Of a stretch of 64,000 bases of DNA, positions 17,191 through 25,724 are shown one piece after another. Positions within the stretch are counted from its first letter, which is position 1; each line of letters starts with the position of its first letter. Source of the DNA: G965202665 sp965243835 (GTDB lineage: Bacteria; Actinomycetota; Acidimicrobiia; Spongiisociales; Spongiisociaceae). The notes below the pieces were generated by a model that saw only the letters and a program-made list of their open reading frames with translations, searched no databases and was not told where the DNA came from. Where the stretch lies: positions 1,736,001-1,800,000 of the forward strand of contig OZ251578.1 of assembly GCA_965243835.1 (NCBI GenBank), in the 5' to 3' direction. The translations under genes were made by a program, and so were the position numbers.

Positions 17191-17408
17191 CATCGCGTAC
17201 GCAACAGGGGGGCGATGTAAACCTCCGTGCCCGACCGGGTCCCCCGAGCGCGCCGCAAACGGCCTCTGACCTGGGATTTCGCTTACTGCACCGCAATCTA
17301 AAACAAGGGTATTATTATTTAGCATTTTTTGTCGTATATTAAGTTTATAATGAAACAGCGCGACCCAAATGTCGCGCACCGTCCTACAGAAAGGGTAAGG
17401 TACAGGTC

Positions 17409-17675
17409 ATGGAAGCGTTCTACGCGGGCATGTCGGGCATCGTGGCCGTCTTCGGCGGAATGACGTTCTTCTATGTAATGCTCCGCAGGGACATCCAGAA
17501 GATGGCGACCGACCTGGAAGGCGGCATCCTCCGAGTGGAGGACCGGGTCATCCGGCTGGACGACCGCGTGCGGGAAGTGGAAGGGGACATGAAGGCGGTC
17601 AAATACCAGCTTGCGGATAAACGAAGGGCCTCCCGCCGATCCTGCGCCGACCGGGACCCGCTCCGCCCGGGATGA
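17409..17675 (+). CDS. Small membrane-anchored coiled-coil protein, array copy 5, frameshifted tail
   Basis: An 88-residue version. The helix (GIVAVFGGMTFFYVMLR) and a short rod are intact, but near base 17610 one extra base relative to copy 3 (CAGCTTGCGG against CAGTTGCAGA) shifts the frame, so the conserved tail continues in another frame and the product ends early. Promoter (TATAAT 17346) and hairpin are present. It may still make a short rod protein. Confidence 0.6.
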   Translation: MEAFYAGMSGIVAVFGGMTFFYVMLRRDIQKMATDLEGGILRVEDRVIRLDDRVREVEGDMKAVKYQLADKRRASRRSCADRDPLRPG

Positions 17676-17786
17676 AACGGCCATCGCCGGTCCCCCGCAT
17701 CCCCGATCCCGTCCGCGAGCAACCCGCCGCCCTAAACCGGGGCTTGCCGGGGGCGTCGGCGCGAGGGTGTTGAAACCAATAGTAAG

Positions 17787-18065
17787 ATGCCCGCTATGAC
17801 AATGTTCTACTCCGCCTTAATCGGCATAATCGTCGGGTTGTTAATCCTTGGCGTCATGGTGTTCATCTACGCCATGCTGAGCAGGGTCACGCGGGATACG
17901 ACGTCTGTTCCGCAGGGCGACGTCCGGAAACCTTTCCGGCACGATCCGAATGAAAGCCTCCGCAAGATGCCGGACGACCTGCGGGAAAGCATTAACCGGA
18001 GATCGGACGACCTGCGGGAAAGCCTTCGCCGAAGGTCGAACGCTCCCGATACGGAAACGACCTAA
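17787..18065 (+). CDS. Small membrane protein with repeated DDLRES segments
   Basis: A 92-residue protein with one hydrophobic helix (ALIGIIVGLLILGVMVFIYAML), then a charged tail with two copies of DDLRES followed by RRRS. The plan resembles the array proteins upstream but the sequence is not clearly related. The start could also be the second ATG 9 bases downstream. Function unknown. Confidence 0.6.
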   Translation: MPAMTMFYSALIGIIVGLLILGVMVFIYAMLSRVTRDTTSVPQGDVRKPFRHDPNESLRKMPDDLRESINRRSDDLRESLRRRSNAPDTETT

Positions 18066-18119
18066 AGGGGAAATTCCGCCGCTCCCCGGTTCGACCGGGG
18101 ACGCAAAGCCCCCCTCCGG

Positions 18120-19187
18120 TCAGGGGGATGCGGCCAGTTCCCGGCTGACCGCCGCCGCCCGCTCCAAAGCCCGCCCCGCTTCCCCCCCGTCAATGGAACG
18201 CCGGGCCTCGGCCGCCGCCTCCCTCCACCCCTCCGCCCGGCCGGACGCCAAAATGGCCGCCGCCGCATTCAACACCGTAATGTCCCGCGCCGGACCGGGA
18301 CGGCCCTCCAACACGGCCCGGGTGATGGCCGCGTTATCCGCCGCCTCCCCGCCCCGCACCGCCTCCCCGGGAGCCCGCTCCAACCCCGCATCCGACGGCT
18401 CCAGCAGGGAACGGGAAATCTCCCCGTCCCGCAGACTCCACACCACCGACGGACCGGCCAGGCTCAACTCGTCCAGCCCGTCCCGGCCGTAAAACACCAG
18501 CGCCCGCACCGCCCCCGCCGCCCGCAAAGCCTCTATCATCCGCTCCGCCATCCGCCCGTCCGACACCCCCACCGCCAGCCGCCGCACCCCGGCCGGATTG
18601 CTGAGCGGACCCAGGAAGTTAAACACGGTGGGCACCCCCAACTCTTTGCGCACCGGCCCGGCGTGGCGCATAGCCGGATGGTAAAGCGGGGCCAGGAAAA
18701 AGGCGTAGCCGGCGCGCCGGAAAAGTTCCCGGTTGCGTTCCGTCGGCAAATCGATCGCCACCCCCAACTCTTCCAGCAGATCGGCCGAGCCGCAACGGGA
18801 GGACATGGAACGGTTGCCGTGCTTGGCGATCGGAACCCCCGCCCCGGCCGCAACGAAAGACGCGGTGGTGGAAACGTTGAAAGTGCCGGAACGGTCGCCG
18901 CCGGTTCCCACGATGTCCACCGGGTCGGCTTCCCCCAAGTCAACGGAAACCGCCGCCGCCCGCATCCCCTCCACTAGGCCCAGAATTTCCTCCGTCGTCT
19001 CCCCTTTGGCCCGCAACAGGACGATCAGGGCGGCGATCTGCGAGGGGGCGGCCCGGCCCGCCATCACCCTGTCCATAGCCGCCCGCGCCCGGGCCCGGGT
19101 CAAGTGGGCCCCCTCCCCCAGCCCGGCCAGAATTTCCGCCCAGGAAAACTCCCGGTCCGGTTCCGTCCGGTTGGTTGGCTCCCGCAT
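18120..19187 (-). CDS. trpD: Anthranilate phosphoribosyltransferase
   Basis: A 355-residue enzyme of tryptophan synthesis that transfers phosphoribose from PRPP to anthranilate. The PRPP loop DIVGTGGDRSGTFNVST and KHGNRSMSSRCGSAD are present, plus the FNFLGPLSNPA segment and the acidic DGLDEL motif. The ATG at 19187 is preferred; longer starts add only Gly/Arg-rich sequence. No other trp gene is adjacent. Confidence 0.94.
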   Translation of the reverse strand: MREPTNRTEPDREFSWAEILAGLGEGAHLTRARARAAMDRVMAGRAAPSQIAALIVLLRAKGETTEEILGLVEGMRAAAVSVDLGEADPVDIVGTGGDRSGTFNVSTTASFVAAGAGVPIAKHGNRSMSSRCGSADLLEELGVAIDLPTERNRELFRRAGYAFFLAPLYHPAMRHAGPVRKELGVPTVFNFLGPLSNPAGVRRLAVGVSDGRMAERMIEALRAAGAVRALVFYGRDGLDELSLAGPSVVWSLRDGEISRSLLEPSDAGLERAPGEAVRGGEAADNAAITRAVLEGRPGPARDITVLNAAAAILASGRAEGWREAAAEARRSIDGGEAGRALERAAAVSRELAASP

Positions 19188-19335
19188 TTGTCCCATCCCG
19201 CCGCTCCTCCGATCTGCTCCGTCCGGCCTCCCGGCGGCCCGTCGTCCGCCGCCGACCACCCTACCTCCGGGGACTGGTAAATATTAGTTTCGGCATGGGC
19301 TAAACTGGGGAGGGCCCACTATCCGGAGGAGGAAA

Positions 19336-19776
19336 ATGCTCTACTTCGCCTACACCGCCCGGATTGCGCCCGACCTGCTGGCCGAGGCGGCCCCTTCCGC
19401 CGAATTTCAGTTCATAGCCCATCTGCCGGAAACGAAACTGCTGTTTCCGATCGTAACCCCGGAGTGGGACGGGGCGTTGCCCTCGGTGCGCCCGCAGGCG
19501 GCGAACACGGTGTGGGGGGCGGTGTTCGAAGTGCCCAAGTCGCAACTGCGGGGCCTACACCAAGCGGAGGAAGCGGAGAAGCGGGTTCCGTCGGAGGAGT
19601 TCAAAGCGGTGGACCGCCAAGGCCGCAGTTACGCGGTGCTCACCCACGTGTCGGCGGAAGACGGGGAAACCGAATCCGCCCCCTCGGGGGCCTACATGGA
19701 GATCGTGGTGAACGGGGCCCGCCATTGGGAACTGCCCACCGGGTGGGTGGCGGGCCTGGCCGAATACATCACCTGA
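19336..19776 (+). CDS. Gamma-glutamylcyclotransferase-like protein
   Basis: A 146-residue protein starting MLYFAYTARI, similar to the GGCT fold glycine loop (YFAYGSN), with VWGAVFEVPKSQLRGLHQAE as the conserved strand-helix. The substrate loop residues differ from true GGCT, so the substrate is unknown. A strong GGAGGAGGA ribosome binding site precedes the ATG. Confidence 0.65.
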   Translation: MLYFAYTARIAPDLLAEAAPSAEFQFIAHLPETKLLFPIVTPEWDGALPSVRPQAANTVWGAVFEVPKSQLRGLHQAEEAEKRVPSEEFKAVDRQGRSYAVLTHVSAEDGETESAPSGAYMEIVVNGARHWELPTGWVAGLAEYIT

Positions 19777-19840
19777 CCCGCCCCGCCGGGTTCAAGCCCC
19801 GATTCCGTTTTCCCGATTCAACCAGTAAGCAGGGCGGGGT

Positions 19841-20485
19841 TCAGGAATCGCCCGGCGCGGGGTCGGCGTTGATGAACTTGTCGAAGTAGAACCCGACCGC
19901 CGCTCCGATCCCCGGGCCGACGATGTAAACCCAAATGTCGGCGAAGTCCCCGGCCACGATGGCCGGCCCCAGGCTGCGGGCCGGGTTCACCGAGGCGCCG
20001 GTAACGGGGATGGCCGCCAAATGGACGGCCACCAGAACCAGCGATATGACCAGCGGGGCGGCTTTTTGATGGCGGGCGGTGGTGCGCAGGATGACCATGA
20101 CGAAGATGGCGGTGAGAACCGCTTCCACGATTATCGCCGGGACTATGTCCAAATCGGGGGACACCCGGGTGATGGTGGCCTCCACCGCCCATTGCCCGGC
20201 CACGTAGAAGACCAGCCCGGCGGCCAGCAGGGCCCCCGCTACCTGGGCGATCAGGTAGCCGACCAGGTCGGAGGGGGAAGTGTCCTTGCGCATCATCATC
20301 GCCAACGTGACCGCCGGGTTGAAATGGGCCCCCGAGCGGTCCCCGAACACGTAGATGGCCCCCAGCAGGGCCAATCCGAACCCGAAGCCGATGATCAGCA
20401 GGTTGCCGTCGGAGCTGAGGATGGACATGGAACCCACCGCCACCAGCACGAACGTGCCCAGCAACTCGGCCATATACTTGTTCAT
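19841..20485 (-). CDS. Aquaporin / MIP family channel, copy 1
   Basis: A 214-residue six-helix channel with both NPA motifs: SGAHFNPAVT and ASVNPARSLG; the arginine after the second is the selectivity-filter residue of water channels. MNKYMAELLGTFVLV is the usual N-terminus, so the ATG at 20485 is used. The C-terminus FINADPAPGDS is charged. It is the downstream member of a tandem pair. Confidence 0.93.
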   Translation of the reverse strand: MNKYMAELLGTFVLVAVGSMSILSSDGNLLIIGFGFGLALLGAIYVFGDRSGAHFNPAVTLAMMMRKDTSPSDLVGYLIAQVAGALLAAGLVFYVAGQWAVEATITRVSPDLDIVPAIIVEAVLTAIFVMVILRTTARHQKAAPLVISLVLVAVHLAAIPVTGASVNPARSLGPAIVAGDFADIWVYIVGPGIGAAVGFYFDKFINADPAPGDS

Positions 20486-20647
20486 TGAAGCAACCACGGG
20501 TAAAACCTCCCTTATCGGTTCTTGGTTCTCTTGGTTCGCCGGCGTCCGGTCCTGCTTGAATCTACCCGGCGGAGCGCCCCGGGCGCGGCATTCCCGCGCA
20601 TTCCCGCGCATTCCCCGGGAGCGGCGGCGCCCGGCGGGGCGCAGGGA

Positions 20648-21331
20648 TCACGTATTTTCGGCGGAGGCCTCCGCTTTCCGGTCGCCGTTGATGAACCGGT
20701 CCAGGTAGAAGGCGATGACGCCGCCCAGCCCGGCGGCGATCAAATACGCCCAAATCAAGGTGAAATCGCCGGCTGCGATGGCCGGCCCCAGATTCCGGGC
20801 CGGGTTGACCGCCGCTCCGGTAATGGGAACCGCCGCCAGGTGGATGACGACCAGGGCAAGGGAAATGGCCAGCGGGGCGATCTTTTGGTGACTGGCCGTA
20901 GTGCGCAGGATCACCATCACCAGCACGGCGGTCAGCACGGTCTCCAAAATCAGGATCTCGTCCGACCCGATGGGAACGCCCGTGGGGCTGAGGCCCGGAG
21001 CGACCGCGATCATATCGGCCGCCTTCTGACTCCCTATGGACAAAATCAAACCGGCCGCGGCCAAAGCCCCCGCCACCTGGCCGATGCAGTAACCGGCGAA
21101 GTCGAGGGGCGTGATGTCTTTGCGCATCATCATCGCCAGGGAAACCGCCGGGTTGAAATGGCCCCCCGACCGCCCCCCGAACATATACAAGGCGGCCAAC
21201 AGGGCCAAGCCGAAGCCGAAGCTGACGACCATCAGGTTGCCGTCGGCGTAGAGGATGGACATTCCGCCCAAAGCCACCAGCACGAACGTGCCCAGCATCT
21301 CGGCCAGATACTTGCGAATGGAACCGGACAT
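20648..21331 (-). CDS. Aquaporin / MIP family channel, copy 2
   Basis: A 227-residue paralogue of the preceding channel (SGGHFNPAVS and AAVNPARNLG). Start MSGSIRKYLAEMLGTFVLV is preceded by AGGAGGG-like sequence. The gene pair is separated by about 160 bp. Loop C is longer than in copy 1, where specificity differences would be expected. Confidence 0.93.
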   Translation of the reverse strand: MSGSIRKYLAEMLGTFVLVALGGMSILYADGNLMVVSFGFGLALLAALYMFGGRSGGHFNPAVSLAMMMRKDITPLDFAGYCIGQVAGALAAAGLILSIGSQKAADMIAVAPGLSPTGVPIGSDEILILETVLTAVLVMVILRTTASHQKIAPLAISLALVVIHLAAVPITGAAVNPARNLGPAIAAGDFTLIWAYLIAAGLGGVIAFYLDRFINGDRKAEASAENT

Positions 21332-21462
21332 GGAAACCCTCCTTATGGTTGGAAAGGGGACGAGGTTTCCCTAAATTTTACCATCGCCTTTTCATGGGAC
21401 GGCGCATCTCCCCGGGAGGGCGCGGTTGCGGCCCGTCGCAGCTCCCCTCTAGATTGGGGGCG

Positions 21463-21963
21463 ATGAACCGCGCCCGTCCCCCCGTCCGCGTCCGGTGGAG
21501 CGCCGCCCTGCTGGGGGCGGTGAGCGGGCTGTTCGCCACCCTGGTGTTCAGCCTGACGGCCTATATCCTGTTGGCTCTCATCTACCGCGTCGGCTGGGAC
21601 GCGGGCAACCGGCTGGGGTGGATGGGCTTGGCCGTTTCCCTGTTCGCCGGTCAGTTCCTGGCCGGTTACGTCGCCGGCCGCCTGACCCGCAACCCCAATG
21701 CGGGAATAAACGGCGGGCTGGCGGCGGCGGGATGCTACGCCGTCTTCGCGCTTCTCAGCCGGTTGGGGGGCAGCCCGGCCGGGGTTTTGACCCTGGTCGT
21801 GTTCGGGGCGGCGGCGGTTTTGCTGGGCTACGGGGGCGGAAAACTGGCGGGACGGCGCTACCGCAACCCCCCGGCGGAGGGGGGCGATGCGGCCTTGGAG
21901 TCGGAGAAGCCGGAGGAGTGGGAGATGCGGCAGTTGACAACCGGGGACAAAGAAGACGGGTAG
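21463..21963 (+). CDS. Four-helix membrane protein of unknown function
   Basis: A 166-residue protein with four hydrophobic helices, the Gly-rich second hairpin (FLAGYVAGRLTRNPNAGINGG) resembling TIGR04086/YrzE-like small membrane proteins, and an acidic C-terminal tail. A TAGATT box at 21450-21455 lies 7 nt before the ATG, so the message is probably leaderless. Confidence 0.65.
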   Translation: MNRARPPVRVRWSAALLGAVSGLFATLVFSLTAYILLALIYRVGWDAGNRLGWMGLAVSLFAGQFLAGYVAGRLTRNPNAGINGGLAAAGCYAVFALLSRLGGSPAGVLTLVVFGAAAVLLGYGGGKLAGRRYRNPPAEGGDAALESEKPEEWEMRQLTTGDKEDG

Positions 21964-22021
21964 TCCCCCGCCGGGATCGCGCTGGGCTTTCGTTGGGCGC
22001 GTTCCGCGTAGGATGGGGCCT

Positions 22022-22714
22022 ATGTGCGGACGGTTCGTACGAACCCTGGACCCGGCCGCCTTGGCCGCTTACCTGGGGGTGGACGAGACGGCGGAGGAGT
22101 CGGAGAAGGCGCCGGCCCCTAGTTACAACGTGGCCCCCACCGACCCGGTGTACGCGGTTACCGAGAGGCGGGGGCGGCGCAACATGGAGGTCATGCGCTG
22201 GGGCCTGATCCCCCACTGGGCGTCCGACCGCAAAGGTCCGCTCAACATCAACGCCCGCGCCGAAACCGTCTCCGTCACGCCCGCTTTCCGGGATTCCCTG
22301 CGCCGCCGCCGATGCCTGATTCCCGCCGACGGGTTCTACGAATGGGAGCCCAAACAGTCCGGGCGGCACCCCCACTACGTTACTTTGGCCGCCGGGGAGC
22401 CGATGGCCTTCGCCGGTTTGTGGGCCGCGTGGCGGGACCCGGAGTCGGAGGCCTGGGTGCGCAGTTGCGCCATCATCACCACCGCCGCCAACCGCCGGCT
22501 GGCGGACATCCACACCCGGATGCCGGTCATCCTGGAACCCGAATCCTGGGATATGTGGCTGGACCGGGAGTTGCGGGAGGCGGACGCCCTGGAGCCGTTG
22601 CTGAGGCCGCTCCCGGCGCGGGCGGTAACCGAACATCCGGTATCGAACTTGGTAAACAACGTGCGCAACGACCTCCCGGAGAACATCGCCCCCCTGCCGG
22701 CCGCCCTAATCTGA
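22022..22714 (+). CDS. SOS response-associated peptidase (SRAP / HMCES-like)
   Basis: A 230-residue SRAP protein that crosslinks to abasic sites in single-stranded DNA. Cys2 (MCGRFVRT) is the catalytic nucleophile exposed after Met removal, so the ATG at 22022 must be used rather than the one at 22013. Other motifs: YNVAPTDPVYAV, RWGLIPHWA, NINARAETV, and the catalytic His in ADIHTRMPVIL. A TAGGAT box 7 nt upstream suggests leaderless transcription. No LexA box is seen upstream. Confidence 0.95.
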   Translation: MCGRFVRTLDPAALAAYLGVDETAEESEKAPAPSYNVAPTDPVYAVTERRGRRNMEVMRWGLIPHWASDRKGPLNINARAETVSVTPAFRDSLRRRRCLIPADGFYEWEPKQSGRHPHYVTLAAGEPMAFAGLWAAWRDPESEAWVRSCAIITTAANRRLADIHTRMPVILEPESWDMWLDRELREADALEPLLRPLPARAVTEHPVSNLVNNVRNDLPENIAPLPAALI

Positions 22715-22797
22715 CCGCCCGGTTTCCCGCAACTGGCTCGCGCCGGATATTGTTTTACGCGTTCCGCAAGCCCCTCCGACCCACTAGCCTGTTCCCG

Positions 22798-23403
22798 ATG
22801 GCGCGCATTCTCCTCCTCCGACACGCCCCCACTCCCGAGACCGGCGTCCGGCTGACCGGACGGGCCCCCGGGGTTTCCCTGGGCGAGGAGGGCGCGGCGG
22901 CCGCGCAACGCACCGCCGACCGCCTGGCCGACCTGTCCGTCCGGGCCGTTTTCACCTCGCCGATCGAACGCACCCTGGAAACCGCCCGCATCGTGGCCGA
23001 CCGGCACGGTTTGGAGCCGACGGTGGAAGAAGGGCTGACGGAAATGGATTTCGGCTCTTGGACGGGGCGCACCCTCAAGTCGTTGCGCCGCACCAACCTG
23101 TGGGGAGTGGTGCAGAACGCGCCCTCCCGGGCCCGGTTCCCGGAGGGGGAATCCTTCGCGGAGGCGCAGGGACGGGCGGTGGCGGCGATGGAGAGGATCG
23201 CATCCGGGGCGGGGCGGGGAACGGCCATCGCCGTCAGCCACGCGGACGTGATAAAACTGATCCTGGCCTACTATCTGGGCCAGCCGCTGGACCTGTTCCA
23301 ACGCCTCGTTATCCACCCCGCCTCGGCCTCGGAAATTATTCTGGGCGGGGGGCCGCCGGCGGTGGGATTCGTCAACCGGATGGGGGTAGGGGGCGTCGAT
23401 TGA
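22798..23403 (+). CDS. Histidine phosphatase family protein (MSMEG_4193-like)
   Basis: A 201-residue phosphoglycerate mutase-like phosphatase with the catalytic LLLRHAPTPETG, the ERTLETARI helix and the second histidine in IAVSHADVIKLIL. In actinobacteria this family sits next to DUF3090 and SCO1664-type genes, as here. The TGA stop overlaps the TTG start of the next gene. A TAGCCT box lies 7 nt upstream of the ATG. Confidence 0.9.
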   Translation: MARILLLRHAPTPETGVRLTGRAPGVSLGEEGAAAAQRTADRLADLSVRAVFTSPIERTLETARIVADRHGLEPTVEEGLTEMDFGSWTGRTLKSLRRTNLWGVVQNAPSRARFPEGESFAEAQGRAVAAMERIASGAGRGTAIAVSHADVIKLILAYYLGQPLDLFQRLVIHPASASEIILGGGPPAVGFVNRMGVGGVD

Positions 23404-23915
23404 ATCAGGAAACCGGCCCTCGCGACTACGGACTGGTGGACTGGTTCCGGGTGGGCGCGGTGGGCGTCCCCGGCAAGCGCACCTTCTATCTGATGATCGA
23501 AGTGGCGAGCGACCCGGTGTGGTTCAAATGCGAAAAAGAACAGGCGGCGGCCCTGGCCCAGCAGAGCATTGAAATTCTGGGCAACCTGGAAAGAAAAGTG
23601 GACGAGTCGGCGGTGGAGGGAATGGTGTCCACCGCCGGGGAAATGACCGGGCCCTCCGAACACGACCATTTTTTCCCGATCGAGTCCATCGCCATGCGCA
23701 TCAGTTCCGACCATTTCTTTCAGGTTATGCTGCGCGGCCCCGAAGACGGCCAACAGGTGCTGTTTATGACCACTCCCGAACAGTTGCGGGCCATGGCCAT
23801 CCTCGCGTTGGAGGCGGTCAACGCCGGGCGGCCCCTGTGCCCCCTGTGCCTGTTGCCCGAAAACCGGGATGGCCACCAATGTCCGTCCGGCAACGGACAC
23901 CGCCCGGCGCGGTGA
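23400..23915 (+). CDS. DUF3090 family protein
   Basis: A 171-residue protein typical of actinobacterial DUF3090: RTFYLMIEVASDPVWFKCEKEQAAAL at the N-terminal half and a C-terminal zinc-ribbon-like RPLCPLCLLPENRDGH motif. Start is a TTG overlapping the previous stop. Role unknown, but the order phosphatase, DUF3090, SCO1664 family is a conserved actinobacterial block. Confidence 0.9.
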   Translation: MNQETGPRDYGLVDWFRVGAVGVPGKRTFYLMIEVASDPVWFKCEKEQAAALAQQSIEILGNLERKVDESAVEGMVSTAGEMTGPSEHDHFFPIESIAMRISSDHFFQVMLRGPEDGQQVLFMTTPEQLRAMAILALEAVNAGRPLCPLCLLPENRDGHQCPSGNGHRPAR

Positions 23916-24598
23916 GCGTCCGACCCGCCCCGGTCGTAACGGAAATTCTGGGTAGGTTCCGCAACGCCTCCAACGCCACTTTGCTGGCCCGCACCGGGGA
24001 CGGCGACCTGGTGGTTTACAAGCCGGAACAGGGAGAACGCCCGCTGTGGGATTTCACGCCGGGGACTTTGGCCGCCCGGGAAGTGCTGACCTACCGGGTG
24101 TCGCAGGCGGCCGGGCTGGGAGTGGTGCCGGAAACGGTGTTCGCCGAGGGGCCGTTCGGGCCGGGTTCCGCCCAACGTTACGTGGAAGCCAACCCCGGTT
24201 TCGACGCGGCCCGGCCCATCAACGACGCCGATCCCCGGCTGTGGCCGATCGCGGTCCTGGATCTGCTGGTCAACAACGCCGACCGCAAAGCCGGGCATTT
24301 CCTTGTGGACGGCGCCGGGCGGTTGTGGTGCATCGACCACGGGGTGACTTTTCACTCCGCCGCCAAACTGCGCACCGTCCTGTGGAACTTCGCCGGGCGG
24401 GCCCTGCCGAAGGAAATGACCGGGGCGGTGCGCCGGTTGCGGGAAAGCCTGCCGGGGGGCCTGTATGCGGAGGTGATGCGCCTGCTGGGGAAACCGGAGG
24501 CGGACGCCTTGGCGGCCCGGGCGGACGACCTGCTGGAAAGCCCCGTCCATCCGCAACCGCCGGTGGACCGCCCCCCCGTCCCCTGGCCGGTCTGGTAA
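23912..24598 (+). CDS. SCO1664 family (PI3K/PI4K-like kinase fold) protein
   Basis: A 228-residue protein with a kinase-like core: VVYKPEQGERPLWDF (lysine strand), AAREVLTYRVSQAAGL, LDLLVNNADRKAGHFLV (catalytic loop) and WCIDHGVTFH (metal motif). The GTG at 23912 overlaps the DUF3090 stop; an ATG at 23879 would add 11 residues. Third member of the conserved block. Confidence 0.88.
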   Translation: MSVRPAPVVTEILGRFRNASNATLLARTGDGDLVVYKPEQGERPLWDFTPGTLAAREVLTYRVSQAAGLGVVPETVFAEGPFGPGSAQRYVEANPGFDAARPINDADPRLWPIAVLDLLVNNADRKAGHFLVDGAGRLWCIDHGVTFHSAAKLRTVLWNFAGRALPKEMTGAVRRLRESLPGGLYAEVMRLLGKPEADALAARADDLLESPVHPQPPVDRPPVPWPVW

Positions 24599-24694
24599 CC
24601 CGTTTCGGTCCGGCCTTGGGCTTGGCCGCCGGACTTTCCCGGCCCTGGGCCGGATGCGCCGGTTGCGCGCAGGCTTTGCGGCTAGGATGGCACT

Positions 24695-24871
24695 ATGACG
24701 ACCGCCCCTCCCCCGCCTACCGGCGTCTGGTCCAAAACCCTGGCCGTCCTGGCTCTGGCGGGCGTGCTGGTCCTGTTCATTCTCTGGCCCGACCCCGGAG
24801 CCCCCGTCGACCCCTCCCCCGCCACCGTCGCCGAAACCACCACTACCGCCGCTACCGAAGCAACCCCGTAA
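24695..24871 (+). CDS. Small single-pass membrane protein
   Basis: A 58-residue frame: short cytoplasmic start, one helix (TLAVLALAGVLVLFILW) and a Thr/Ala/Pro tail. The TAGGAT box at 24683-24688 is 6 nt from the ATG, matching other leaderless genes here, which supports it as a real gene. Its end overlaps the end of the convergent gene by 20 bp. Confidence 0.55.
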   Translation: MTTAPPPPTGVWSKTLAVLALAGVLVLFILWPDPGAPVDPSPATVAETTTTAATEATP

Positions 24872-25646
24872 CTCCCTTTCCCGCAGTCCCCGGTGCGAAC
24901 GGCAGGCTGTTTAACACGATCTGATGCAACTCCCCGTAATCCAAGATATCAAACGTGTCGGCTTTGATGTTCAGGGTTTTACATAACTCATTGGCGCTGT
25001 CTGTTTGGAACAAGTATTCATTGTTAGCCAAAGCTATGTCATAGATGGCGGCTATTAGAACCGGATTAGACGAGAAAGCGCGAGCCATCAGCTGATGATA
25101 CAAACCTACATTGTTTGCCATAGTTTTTAGAAACGTATCAGAAGAATGCATGGAAAATTCTGAAGCCCGGAGCGCGTTTTCCGCCAACCACCACAGGCGG
25201 GCGGCGGCGTTCCAGGTCCTGCCCGGCTTCCCGATCCACAACCAATGCCTCTTCACAAAATGCGCGGGCTTCTGTTTTTTGATGTGACTTTTCCAGCGCA
25301 CCGAAACGTAGGGCGACAAGGCAAAACAATTCAGGGAAGCCCAAAAACGGCCGTCGTAGGCTTGTTCGGAGGAGAGGCCGGCCACGGCTTGCCGAAGGAG
25401 CGGCGCGTAGTGGGCGTCGGTCTTGGGCCCCGCTCGCCGGATTTGATTGAGCGGGTCCAACGGTATTCTCAGCTTGATGTCCGGATAGTCGTATGGCAGC
25501 TCGCCTTTTTCCGCGGCTAAATAGTCGAAACTCTCTTTGAGTTGCCTGCTGTCGCCTTGCAGGAACAGGTGGGGAACGGTATCAGCCAACTCCTCCATAA
25601 TGCGGTACCCGCCTTGGTCGAGTCGGGGGACGTAGTTCAAAATCAT
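24852..25646 (-). CDS. DUF6339-like protein, island copy A
   Basis: A 264-residue protein paralogous to the gene at 26567-27349: shared RIPLDPLNQIRRAG, TDAHYAPLLRQAVAGLS, WASLNCFALSPYVSVRWK and AARLWWLAENALRA. The W-x-Y-V-x-x-R-W core suggests the DUF6339 family, though this is from memory and not checked. Last gene of a five-gene minus-strand operon. The 3' half is more AT-rich than the surrounding chromosome. Function unknown; the context suggests defence. Confidence 0.6.
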   Translation of the reverse strand: MILNYVPRLDQGGYRIMEELADTVPHLFLQGDSRQLKESFDYLAAEKGELPYDYPDIKLRIPLDPLNQIRRAGPKTDAHYAPLLRQAVAGLSSEQAYDGRFWASLNCFALSPYVSVRWKSHIKKQKPAHFVKRHWLWIGKPGRTWNAAARLWWLAENALRASEFSMHSSDTFLKTMANNVGLYHQLMARAFSSNPVLIAAIYDIALANNEYLFQTDSANELCKTLNIKADTFDILDYGELHQIVLNSLPFAPGTAGKGVTGLLR

Positions 25647-25724
25647 ACCGGCACTATAGCGTAATCCAATCCGCCATAGCCGCCCGCGGCTACTTTTTCA
25701 TACGGGCTTGCGACATTCAAAAAT

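Larger units (their letters stand above)
13990..17700. repeat. Tandem array: decayed selenoprotein 5' end + promoter + coiled-coil gene
   Basis: Five units of roughly 500-800 bp. Each contains, in order, a decaying copy of the 5' end of the minus-strand lipoprotein gene, the intergenic promoter region with an A/T tract and TATAAT-type box, a leader with a GCGAC...GTCGC hairpin, and a plus-strand gene starting MEAFYA. Only the first unit keeps a functional lipoprotein gene. A further decayed leader without a gene lies at about 16995-17060. Confidence 0.85.

Noticed and set aside
22032..22045. GGTTCGTACGAACC palindrome as a LexA box
   Set aside because: Half sites are in the reverse order (GTTC then GAAC) and the site lies inside the SRAP coding sequence, coding the conserved RFVRT.
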